NCBI GenBank assembly: GCA_020058315.1
Contig: JAGVEK010000362.1
Span: 1-7,895 of the forward strand
DNA from: Candidatus Zixiibacteriota bacterium
GTDB taxonomy: Bacteria > Zixibacteria > MSB-5A5 > WJJR01
Length of the DNA: 7,895 nucleotides
Direction: 5' to 3'
The notes under the pieces: generated by a model
The model's input: only the letters and a program-made list of their open reading frames with translations
Told to the model about the DNA's origin: nothing
Database searches by the model: none
Shown: piece after piece, positions 1 to 6,510 of the stretch
Layout of the letters: every line of letters begins with the position of its first letter
Position numbering within the stretch: position 1 is the stretch's first letter
Position numbers and translations under genes: made by a program

Positions 1-30
1 ATGTCCATTTAACCTCGCAGCAGGAAGTTC
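1..30. other. Flanking bases downstream of the C26 gene
   Basis: Thirty bases beyond the C26 stop codon (TGA at 33-31). There is no hairpin or T run and too little sequence to tell whether a neighbouring gene begins here. Confidence 0.4.
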
Positions 31-801
31 TCAGACGGGAGACAACCGGGCGGCAGCGAACTGTCGGCAGGCTTCCACGAAGGCGTCGAAGAGACGGATA
101 GTTTCCTCGTCGTGCGCCCGCACTTCGGGGTGCCACTGGACACCGACAACGAAACGCCCGCTTGTTTCCTCTACTGCTTCGATGACACCATCCTCCGATG
201 AGCGGGCGACGACTTTCAGACCGCGCCCAATGTCCTTGACCGCCTGGTGATGGCTGGTGGCCACCTGCGCGCGCGCGCGTGCCAGCACGTTTCCCAGACG
301 GCAATCCGTGCTGACCTCTACATCATGGGTTTGCACGTAGAAGCCATCGGGGCCGCGTGAATGGTCTCGCGGCTTTTCGGCAAGCTGCTGATCGAGATCC
401 TGATAGAGGGTTCCGCCGCGCGCCACATTCAACACCTGCACACCACGGCAAACACCCAGTATCGGCATGCCCATCTCGTCCGCGGCTGAAATTGCGGCCA
501 TCTCGACGACATCACGTGAAGCATTGATCGTGAGATTCCCCACAACGTCCGATTCACCGTAGTATTCCGGCGCCATGTCCTCGCCGCCTGTCAGGAACAG
601 CCCATCACATCGTGAGATCAGATGCCGGACAGACTCAGGGCGGCTCTCGTTGGAGAGGAACACCGGGACGCCGCCGGCCCGGCAAACAACGGTGGCGAAG
701 GCTGATGGCGACCACTCGTAGGGATATGGCGTTGGATGCCGACGGGTTTGATCGGCCGGCTTGCCACGCTGGGTCAGAAGGATAATCGGCGGTTGGGTCA
801 T
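31..801 (-). CDS. Peptidase C26 / gamma-glutamyl-gamma-aminobutyrate hydrolase-like (class-I glutamine amidotransferase fold)
   Basis: A 256-residue cytosolic hydrolase with no signal peptide or membrane segment, close to the usual length of PuuD-type enzymes (about 250). These enzymes hydrolyse gamma-glutamyl amide bonds; PuuD frees GABA from gamma-glutamyl-GABA in putrescine breakdown. Seen in the sequence: the early loop TGGEDMAPEYYGE (71-83), the nucleophile elbow GVCRG with Cys118, the following VQVLNVARGGTLYQDL block (121-136), SHHQAVK (183-189), and VQWHPE with His224 and Glu226, so the Cys-His-Glu triad is complete. The ATG at 801-799 is the only start that fits; a GGAGG lies at 819-815, but its 13-base spacing is longer than normal. 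It is separated from the upstream barrel gene by 217 bases with hairpins, so it probably has its own transcription. No other polyamine or GABA genes are visible, so the true substrate is open; other gamma-glutamyl amides are possible. Family assignment is strong, substrate weak. Confidence 0.93.
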   Translation of the reverse strand: MTQPPIILLTQRGKPADQTRRHPTPYPYEWSPSAFATVVCRAGGVPVFLSNESRPESVRHLISRCDGLFLTGGEDMAPEYYGESDVVGNLTINASRDVVEMAAISAADEMGMPILGVCRGVQVLNVARGGTLYQDLDQQLAEKPRDHSRGPDGFYVQTHDVEVSTDCRLGNVLARARAQVATSHHQAVKDIGRGLKVVARSSEDGVIEAVEETSGRFVVGVQWHPEVRAHDEETIRLFDAFVEACRQFAAARLSPV

Positions 802-891
802 ATATCTGGATACGCCTCCAACAGGACAGGATCAACCTCGTTTACGTGCCAAATGGGGCAGTGGTTGGCCGAGGGAACCATTTCATGACCG

Positions 892-910
892 CTTGCGGCG
901 ATCCCGCAAG
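892..910. repeat. Perfect inverted repeat, 7-bp stem and 5-base loop
   Basis: CTTGCGG (892-898) and CCGCAAG (904-910) are exact reverse complements around the loop CGATC. After a 2-base bulge (GG, 911-912) three more pairs form between CCG (889-891) and CGG (913-915). It lies about 110-130 bases beyond the TamA-like stop codon and about 90 bases upstream of the C26 ATG. There is no adjacent T run on either strand, so it could be an RNA-processing or mRNA-stabilising hairpin, or a chance structure. Confidence 0.5.
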
Positions 911-949
911 GGCGGTGCGATGACTCATGAGAGCCATGCGAGGGGGGCG

Positions 950-969
950 CACGGGTCTGAAGACCCGTG
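950..969. repeat. REP-like palindrome, 8-bp GC-rich stem with tetraloop
   Basis: CACGGGTC (950-957) and GACCCGTG (962-969) are exact reverse complements around the loop TGAA. It sits about 50 bases downstream of the TamA-like stop. The compact GC-rich palindrome in an intergenic gap, flanked by GGGGGGCG on one side and GGCACCG on the other, resembles dispersed REP-type elements. A single window cannot show whether it is repeated in the genome. No T run follows on the minus strand, so a rho-independent terminator is unlikely. Confidence 0.55.
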
Positions 970-1018
970 GCACCGAGGTACGAGAGGCTATCATAGGGAT
1001 TGCTGGCGCTTCTACGCC

Positions 1019-2938
1019 TTAGAAAGCGAAGAGGATCGACACGTGCACACGGTCCGACGCCGGGTGTCTGGGGTGGAGCACGCGACGGGCGTAGTCGAGC
1101 CGGATCGGCCCCACCGGCGCGACATATTGTCCTCCCACACCCAAAGAAAAAAGCGTCTCTTTCAAGGAAATATCATGAAACGTCGCCCAGTTGTTGCCGA
1201 CATCGCCGAATAGGGTGAACCAGAACTTGCCGGTCATGGGAGTTCTCAGCTCGAAATTCGCCAGCGCAATGACTCTCCCACCCATCGGATTGCCCAGTGA
1301 ATCGACCGGGCCGACCGAGTTTTCGGAGTAACCACGAATGGAATTGGCGCCGCCGAAATAAAACCGATCCACGGTTGGTATGGTCTTTCCCCGGGAGTGC
1401 AGCCCGGCCCAGCCGGCTCGCAGGCGGCTGGCCAGAATTGTCGGTGTGCTGATCACCTGATACCGGGCCCATGAGAAATCGATCTTGTAGAAATCGCTGG
1501 CCCCCCCCAACAGGCCACCAACATAGTCGAAATCGAGACGGGTGCGCGCACCGGCAGAGGGAAGAAGGAGATTGGGGCGGGTGTCCCGCTCGAGCGCCAG
1601 CGTCCAGCGGCGCTTTATTGTAATGCCGGCCTCATCCAGGAGTGACTGACGCTGGTCCACCGGAATGCCATAGATGTTCACGCGTTCGTACACCAGGGAT
1701 GACCAGATCCGGTTGAACATGCGAAAGCGACGCGTCACATTTAATTCCCCGGAAATCTTCTCGATCCTGTAGTCCTGAGTTAGAGAACGGACGCCCGGTT
1801 CATAGGCGAGAGTCAGCGAGGTTGGCAGCCGGAGTCCAAAGATCCAAGGCTCGGTGTAACGTCCGCTGAAGCGGTGGTGAAGGACGCGCCACTCAGTGAT
1901 GACAACGAATCCCGACTGCGCTGTCAGCGCCCACTGACGTCCGGTTCCTAACCAGCTTCGCGAGCCCCATTCGAGGGCATAGTCGAGTGTCAGGTCGCGA
2001 TCGGGATCCTGGCCGGCGCCGGTGTGGAAGCCGATATACGAGGGCGGTCGCTCGACGACCCGGACATTAAGGTCCGCAATCCTGGTCGCCGCGTGGGAAT
2101 TGGTGTCGGGGTAGTCCGGGGTCATGCGCACGAGCGTAAATAATCCCGTGCTGTAGAGATCCTGCTGCCGTTCAATCAGGCGCTCTCGTGAGTAGCGATC
2201 CCCTGTTTTGAATCGCACTTCACGCCGCACCACGCTCTCGCGCGTGCGTTCCAGACCCTCAATCGTGATGCGACCGAAACTGATCTGGGATCCGGGGTCG
2301 AGAGCAAATGTGACGTCAATGGAGTCTCCACGATGTGAAACCGCCGGGTCAATGCGTGCCAAAGGGTAGGCTTGATTGGCGCATTCCGCCTGCATCTGAG
2401 TAGCTGTGAGTGCCAGCGCGAGCGAATCAGCGGGCGCTCCCCTCCGGAGGTGTCCCGCGAGCCGCTCGAGACGAGTCACCAGTACAGGTGGCGTCCCCCC
2501 AACTGTGAGGGCCCCCCAGTAAGACCGTGCACCTTCATCGATTGAAACACGCAAGACGGCGTGTTCGTCATCTCGATACGGAAAAGCGGCGACGCTCACG
2601 TCGGCATCCCAGTACCCCAACCGCCTGTACTGCCGCTGAACCGAGGCTTTCTCTCGTCCAAGCATCGTGGGATGCAGCAATTGCGGTGCCTTCAACCGCA
2701 GGTGCGACCAGAAACCGGCGGGAGAAACCTGCATGACACCGCGGATGTCTTTCGTCTTCACCGCGTTGTTCCCCGCGATCTCGATTCGGGAAAGCACCGG
2801 CCGTTTCCGGATCCATTGAGATAGCCACAGGGCCGACGTGTCCTGGGTCCGAATCTGTGCCTCTGCCAGAGATCCGGCAAACAGGACCAAGGCCCCAAGG
2901 ATGGCACAGAGTGCGTATGGGCGTCTCAGTAGTCCCAA
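1019..2938 (-). CDS. tamA: TamA-like Omp85/BamA-family outer-membrane protein (about 3 POTRA domains plus beta-barrel)
   Basis: A 639-residue outer-membrane protein. Residues 1-27 form a signal peptide (RR near the start, hydrophobic core 10-22, likely cut AEA|Q at 27/28). Three POTRA-like units follow: about 48-136 (ending LRVSIDEG), 139-215 (more degenerate) and 218-297 (QISFGRITIEGLER to LNVRVVERP). The barrel runs from about 300 to 639. It carries the family signature IRGY (534-537, the lid-loop VRGF/Y motif), a DTRPN segment (452-456), GDVGNNW (578-584) and a C-terminal Phe, the usual barrel-assembly signal. Three POTRAs and this length match TamA (577 residues in E. coli) better than five-POTRA BamA, and the adjacent TamB supports this. 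The start is TTG at 2938-2936, 13 bases inside the tamB reading frame; there is no good Shine-Dalgarno, so translation is probably coupled to tamB. An 8-base G run on the coding strand falls at codons 477-479. BamA-family membership is nearly certain; TamA versus another Omp85 subtype is inference. Confidence 0.92.
   Translation of the reverse strand: MGLLRRPYALCAILGALVLFAGSLAEAQIRTQDTSALWLSQWIRKRPVLSRIEIAGNNAVKTKDIRGVMQVSPAGFWSHLRLKAPQLLHPTMLGREKASVQRQYRRLGYWDADVSVAAFPYRDDEHAVLRVSIDEGARSYWGALTVGGTPPVLVTRLERLAGHLRRGAPADSLALALTATQMQAECANQAYPLARIDPAVSHRGDSIDVTFALDPGSQISFGRITIEGLERTRESVVRREVRFKTGDRYSRERLIERQQDLYSTGLFTLVRMTPDYPDTNSHAATRIADLNVRVVERPPSYIGFHTGAGQDPDRDLTLDYALEWGSRSWLGTGRQWALTAQSGFVVITEWRVLHHRFSGRYTEPWIFGLRLPTSLTLAYEPGVRSLTQDYRIEKISGELNVTRRFRMFNRIWSSLVYERVNIYGIPVDQRQSLLDEAGITIKRRWTLALERDTRPNLLLPSAGARTRLDFDYVGGLLGGASDFYKIDFSWARYQVISTPTILASRLRAGWAGLHSRGKTIPTVDRFYFGGANSIRGYSENSVGPVDSLGNPMGGRVIALANFELRTPMTGKFWFTLFGDVGNNWATFHDISLKETLFSLGVGGQYVAPVGPIRLDYARRVLHPRHPASDRVHVSILFAF
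1501..1508 (-). repeat. G8 homopolymer run inside the TamA-like gene
   Basis: Eight consecutive C on the plus strand (G8 in the mRNA) encode the end of Leu477, Gly478, Gly479 and the first base of Ala480, in the barrel part. The frame is intact at this length. A change of one base would shift the frame and remove the last 160 or so residues, including the IRGY motif and the terminal barrel strands. It is a possible slippage site or a sequencing-error hotspot. Confidence 0.6.
2926..2938 (-). promoter_or_regulatory. Stop/start overlap coupling tamB-like and tamA-like translation
   Basis: The TGA of the TamB-like gene is at 2928-2926, while the TTG start of the TamA-like gene is at 2938-2936 in another frame, a 13-base overlap. 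No ATG or GTG lies nearby that would still preserve a full signal peptide, and no GGAGG-type site precedes the TTG. This arrangement usually means translational coupling, with ribosomes that finish tamB re-starting on tamA. The start is inferred from the signal-peptide fit. Confidence 0.5.
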
Positions 2939-5900
2939 TTCAGATGCACGTTGAGTCGATAGAGGTTGTTCTGATCCCGGACGCCATCGAGATACATGTG
3001 GCGGCTGAAGCGATATTCGAAGCCGACTTCCTGGCCCGCTCCTACATCGAGACGACTACTGCCATAGAGGTAGAGGTGGGGAGAAAGGGATTTCCCAACG
3101 GTTACCTGGGTCATCTTCGGATCGGCGCCAGAGGAAATCTCGAGGGTTTCGAGCCCCAGTTTGCGAGCCGCCAGACGCTGCACCTCTGAGAACAAGAGTC
3201 CGGTTGCAGCAAACTTGAGGCGATCAGCCAGGGGATCCTTTGCGACCGTCGTATCACCACCGCCCCAGGTCGTGTTGGTGAGCATGAGGGACACGACATC
3301 CTGCTGAGAGTAGGGCGGTTGCGGTTGGATGAGCGGTTCCGACGCCTTCCCACCCACATGCATACTCAGGTCGATCACGTCGCCGCCCCGGCTGGTGGAT
3401 GCCTGCTCCAATCTGGGTTGGTTGATTCTAAATGTAACATCAATATCCAGACTCGGGTCAGGGACACTCGGGTTGTCGAATGTGAGTATCCCTCGCGTGA
3501 TATTGCCGACTTTGTCATAGAGGTAAACCTTGCCGCGGATGAATTCGGCCGTGCCGAGGTAGACCGGTCGTCCATGATCCCGCATGACCCGGAGATCGGC
3601 CGACAACTCGGCATCCATCTGATCATTGTGGAGCCAGTAATTGCCGGGGAGGTCGACGGTCATGTCCCAGTTCCAGAGCCTGGTATCACTGACCGCCTCC
3701 AGGGGTTCGTCCGAGAACGGCTCCCGGTCTTCGATCCGTTTGGGAGTGATGCGCCCCCTGACTGTCGGGGGAGCAACGCCAGTCACGCTGAGATCGAGAT
3801 CGGTTTCAACGGCGAAGTCCTGGAATTCGAAGCGGACGGAAACATTCCTCCCGGTCATTTTGAGATTGTAGTCGAACAGATTGTAAGCGAGAATGCGCAG
3901 GAAACCACTCAACTGGACTTGTCCGCGGCGTTTCTTGTCGCGAATCGTGCCCACCGCGCGCGTGACTTCGATGGTATCCTGCCGCAGGGCAAGATCAACT
4001 TGCACATCTTCAATCGGATTGACGATCTCCACCGTCTTGATCGTTCCGGATCGGAGGAATGCCTCGCCACGGATCTGCGGCACACGGGGAGTCCCACTGA
4101 GAACCGCGGAAACAGAGAATTGTCCACGGACTGATTCGATGGTTTCCGGCAAGTATCGTGAGACGATGTCCAGCGAACTGCCAGTGGCGGTTAAACGGCC
4201 AGAAAGAGGTTGATCGAGCACTCGCGCGGTCGGTTTGTCGAATCGCAGCTCCAAAGGAAGGCTCCCCGCTATCTGGATCTGGTAGGCAGGCAATTCGAGC
4301 CGCATCTGATCGGTACTCAGGTGGCTATCATCAAATGAGACGGAGCCGGTAAGATCACCCAGTTGATCTCCCTCATAACGAAGATCAGCGATCTGTCCAT
4401 CCAGGTCGAACTGAGGAGACGCCATGCTTCCCCGCACTCGACCCACGCACGCGAGCTGCCCCTCGAGATCGAACCGTGGGAAAAAACGCCGCCAGATGGA
4501 GGCGACCGGCACCCCCTCAACCTCCAGAACCAAGTTGAGAGATTGGTCGTAATTGAGTCGGCCGTAGGTTTGAAGCGTGCCCCATTCACTCTTGACCGCC
4601 ACGTTCGAAAAGTTGAAGCCCACTGAGTCTGCCACGAGGGCAAGAGTATCGGTCGCTTCTAGCGTCTGATCCTGTATGCGAGCCGTGACCGGATACAGCC
4701 AGATCGGTATTGTGTCCGCCGACCAATCCAACCGTCCTCTGCCTTCGATGACAGCCTGAGGAGTGTGCCACGCGAGTGAATCGAACGTGATGACGTGTCC
4801 AGCAAGTGCCGCCTTCGCCATGATTGAGTCGACCGCCCAGCCCCAAGCGTCGGAACTCCCGAAGCGCGCCTGAACCGCGCCGGTGGGGTTCGACATGAAA
4901 CGAGGCACAAAGAAGCTGGCCGTGAACTGGCGGGTTCGGAGATCGAACAGGCGCAACGAGTCGGAGGTGAGGCGTCCGACCAGATCAGGGTCGGCGGTGA
5001 GCCCAGAGAGATAGATATAACCCTCGGTACGACCAGCCAGGGAGTCGACGAAGACCAGCGAGTCCCAGGCGCGCAGATCGTCGCACCAGACGTTGGCGAG
5101 CACATCGATGGAATCCCCGAATGTGACGCTCCCTCCGCCAATCACCCGTGTGGCTCCGCGTTCGATGTAAAAATCCTGGGCAAAAAGGGCGCTCCCCGGG
5201 GTCACCCGCAGCATTCCGCCGACCGAATCGAATACGATCTGATTGAACTGACCGGCGCCCAGGCTGACGGTCAGATCCAATGCCATCGTACTACTCGTCA
5301 ACCCCTCCCCCTGCATGCGAACCGAACCCGAGAGGTCGCTTGTCTGTGACACGGTGACGAACTTGCTCAGATCGAAGTGCTCGACTGTGCCGTTGTACTC
5401 GTATCGCGGCGGCGATGCACCGAGATCCACGCTGGCCGTACCGTGCCACTTCACACCGTTGATACCTCCATCCACTGTGTCGAATGCAATCCGTGCCCCC
5501 AGCAGCGAGAAACGGAGGGCGACGTCATCGAGGTTGTATCCTTCGAATGAGCCCGTGACACGCCCCTGCCCCGACCAGCCTGACTTGAGATCCGGCATCC
5601 TGATTGAACCGTGGTAGTTCAGTCGTCCGGTCAGATCGCCATGGACAAACGACATTACATCCGCCAGATCCAGCGGGTTCGTCTGGAGCATCCACCCTGA
5701 CGGCCCGCCACTTCCGGATACTTGGGATTTCGTGCTCGTCACGATCACAGAATCGGCTGTCCAAGAATCGCCGAGACTCGTAAACAAACCGGACGCCGAT
5801 ATCGGACCCGCACCGGGCAGAGAGGCTATCAGTTTGTCCACGCGGGCATCGAACCGTTCACCGGCGCTGTATGCGGAGAGCTGGAGATGGATTGAATCCG

Positions 5901-6447
5901 CGAACGGGACAGGATCGCGGCCCCGGAAGATTGCGCCGCCATTGATGATCAGCGATTCAAGACGAAAGTCAAAGACCGTGCTGTGCGCCGGTCTCCCATC
6001 GGAGGGGGGGAGCACGATTGATTGGAGGAATTTGGCCAAGGAATCGCCCGGAACAAAGATGCGGGGTGAGTCGAGAAGCATGCTCTCTACAATCCAGCGC
6101 CGCTGCCACAGGTCGGAGACACTGTACTGCACCGATAAATGCTTGATCGTCACCAGCGTATCAGAGACCGGTCCTCTCGTGTGAATCACAATGTCGTCGG
6201 CGATCACATTGGAGAATGGATTGCCACCCAGTTCGCCGATATCGACCACGAGCGTCGTCTTGACCGCCAGCGCCTGATTGACGTAGGTCATGATACGGCG
6301 CTCCAGCCAACCGGATCGAAACACCCAGATGACCACGCCTGCCACAACGAGCAGGAGGAATGCGAGGGAAAAAAGCGGGATTTTGAATCTTTTGCGCACG
6401 AGTGAAATCCACTTTGCATGACAGGGGCCGGACATCCTCCGGCCCAA
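2926..6447 (-). CDS. tamB: TamB-like translocation/assembly-module protein (DUF490 family), inner-membrane anchored
   Basis: A protein of up to 1173 residues, near the usual TamB size (1259 in E. coli). An N-terminal anchor VRKRFKIPL plus a hydrophobic stretch (about residues 24-43) would hold it in the inner membrane. A very long, beta-rich body without catalytic motifs follows, as in TamB/AsmA-like proteins whose beta-taco groove is proposed to carry phospholipids or to assist barrel assembly. The C-terminal DUF490 domain is recognisable: GKVYLYDKVGNITRGILTF (about 972-990), VPDPSLDIDVTF, then YSQQDVVSLML (about 1045-1055) and a terminal amphipathic strand ending LNVHLNWDY, the part thought to meet the TamA POTRA domains. 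Three starts are possible: TTG 6447, ATG 6435 and GTG 6399. The given coordinate is the outer limit. TTG has no Shine-Dalgarno, the ATG directly abuts its GGAGG, and both are caught in a hairpin; GTG 6399 would give the cleanest anchor (MRKRFKIPL). It lies 63 bases below the HtrA-like gene and overlaps the TamA-like gene, so an operon is likely. Family call strong, start weak. Confidence 0.9.
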   Translation of the reverse strand: MGRRMSGPCHAKWISLVRKRFKIPLFSLAFLLLVVAGVVIWVFRSGWLERRIMTYVNQALAVKTTLVVDIGELGGNPFSNVIADDIVIHTRGPVSDTLVTIKHLSVQYSVSDLWQRRWIVESMLLDSPRIFVPGDSLAKFLQSIVLPPSDGRPAHSTVFDFRLESLIINGGAIFRGRDPVPFADSIHLQLSAYSAGERFDARVDKLIASLPGAGPISASGLFTSLGDSWTADSVIVTSTKSQVSGSGGPSGWMLQTNPLDLADVMSFVHGDLTGRLNYHGSIRMPDLKSGWSGQGRVTGSFEGYNLDDVALRFSLLGARIAFDTVDGGINGVKWHGTASVDLGASPPRYEYNGTVEHFDLSKFVTVSQTSDLSGSVRMQGEGLTSSTMALDLTVSLGAGQFNQIVFDSVGGMLRVTPGSALFAQDFYIERGATRVIGGGSVTFGDSIDVLANVWCDDLRAWDSLVFVDSLAGRTEGYIYLSGLTADPDLVGRLTSDSLRLFDLRTRQFTASFFVPRFMSNPTGAVQARFGSSDAWGWAVDSIMAKAALAGHVITFDSLAWHTPQAVIEGRGRLDWSADTIPIWLYPVTARIQDQTLEATDTLALVADSVGFNFSNVAVKSEWGTLQTYGRLNYDQSLNLVLEVEGVPVASIWRRFFPRFDLEGQLACVGRVRGSMASPQFDLDGQIADLRYEGDQLGDLTGSVSFDDSHLSTDQMRLELPAYQIQIAGSLPLELRFDKPTARVLDQPLSGRLTATGSSLDIVSRYLPETIESVRGQFSVSAVLSGTPRVPQIRGEAFLRSGTIKTVEIVNPIEDVQVDLALRQDTIEVTRAVGTIRDKKRRGQVQLSGFLRILAYNLFDYNLKMTGRNVSVRFEFQDFAVETDLDLSVTGVAPPTVRGRITPKRIEDREPFSDEPLEAVSDTRLWNWDMTVDLPGNYWLHNDQMDAELSADLRVMRDHGRPVYLGTAEFIRGKVYLYDKVGNITRGILTFDNPSVPDPSLDIDVTFRINQPRLEQASTSRGGDVIDLSMHVGGKASEPLIQPQPPYSQQDVVSLMLTNTTWGGGDTTVAKDPLADRLKFAATGLLFSEVQRLAARKLGLETLEISSGADPKMTQVTVGKSLSPHLYLYGSSRLDVGAGQEVGFEYRFSRHMYLDGVRDQNNLYRLNVHLNWDY
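6425..6445 (-). promoter_or_regulatory. Hairpin over the tamB-like start region, 8-bp stem
   Basis: On the coding strand GGGCCGGA (6445-6438) and TCCGGCCC (6432-6425) pair perfectly around the 5-base loop GGATG (6437-6433). The stem and loop contain the GGAGG-like sequence and the ATG at 6435-6433, and the TTG candidate at 6447-6445 touches its base. No T run follows, so it is not an obvious intrinsic terminator. Either it occludes initiation at the upstream starts, or it lies in the leader of a gene that starts at GTG 6399 and acts as an mRNA-stability or attenuation element between the HtrA-like and TamB-like genes. Confidence 0.5.
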
Positions 6448-6510
6448 GCCAGAATACCAAGTGCTGGGCGGCAGTGCAAGCCGCGAGACACGATGGCGGG
6501 GAACCCATGG
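6448..6510. other. Short spacer between the HtrA-like and tamB-like genes
   Basis: 63 bases between the TGA of the HtrA-like gene (6513-6511) and the outermost tamB-like start. I see no convincing promoter pair or T-run terminator in it, which favours co-transcription of the two genes. The only strong structure is the hairpin just downstream, at 6425-6445. Confidence 0.55.

Larger units (their letters stand above)
802..1018. other. Intergenic region with two hairpins, between the TamA-like and C26 genes
   Basis: A 217-base gap with no credible gene; the plus-strand open frames crossing it lack family features and run antisense into the barrel gene. It holds two perfect short inverted repeats (892-910 and 950-969), neither followed by a T run on the minus strand, so no classical intrinsic terminator for the TamA-like gene is evident. 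A weak promoter-like pair for the C26 gene can be drawn on the minus strand (TTGATC at 835-830 and TATCCA at 812-807, 17-base spacer), but it is too poor a match, and too close to the ATG, to annotate separately. Confidence 0.7.

Noticed and set aside
266..280. Alternating CG run in the C26 gene
   Set aside because: It encodes Arg-Ala-Arg-Ala in frame with GC-rich codons; explained by coding composition.
807..835. Promoter-like TTGATC / TATCCA pair upstream of the C26 gene
   Set aside because: The -10 match is weak and would put transcription start nearly at the ATG, downstream of the only ribosome-site candidate.
892..969. Hairpins as an intrinsic terminator of the TamA-like gene
   Set aside because: Neither stem is followed by a T run on the minus strand, so the standard rho-independent pattern is missing.
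761..1213. Plus-strand open frame crossing the intergenic gap
   Set aside because: It is rich in Arg, His and Gly without any motif, spans the hairpins and runs antisense into the barrel gene end. The translation looks random.
3319..4134. A 271-codon plus-strand open frame antisense to tamB
   Set aside because: It overlaps the strongly supported TamB reading frame, has no recognisable domain, and its composition is what the complement of a GC-rich gene gives. Long antisense frames are expected here.
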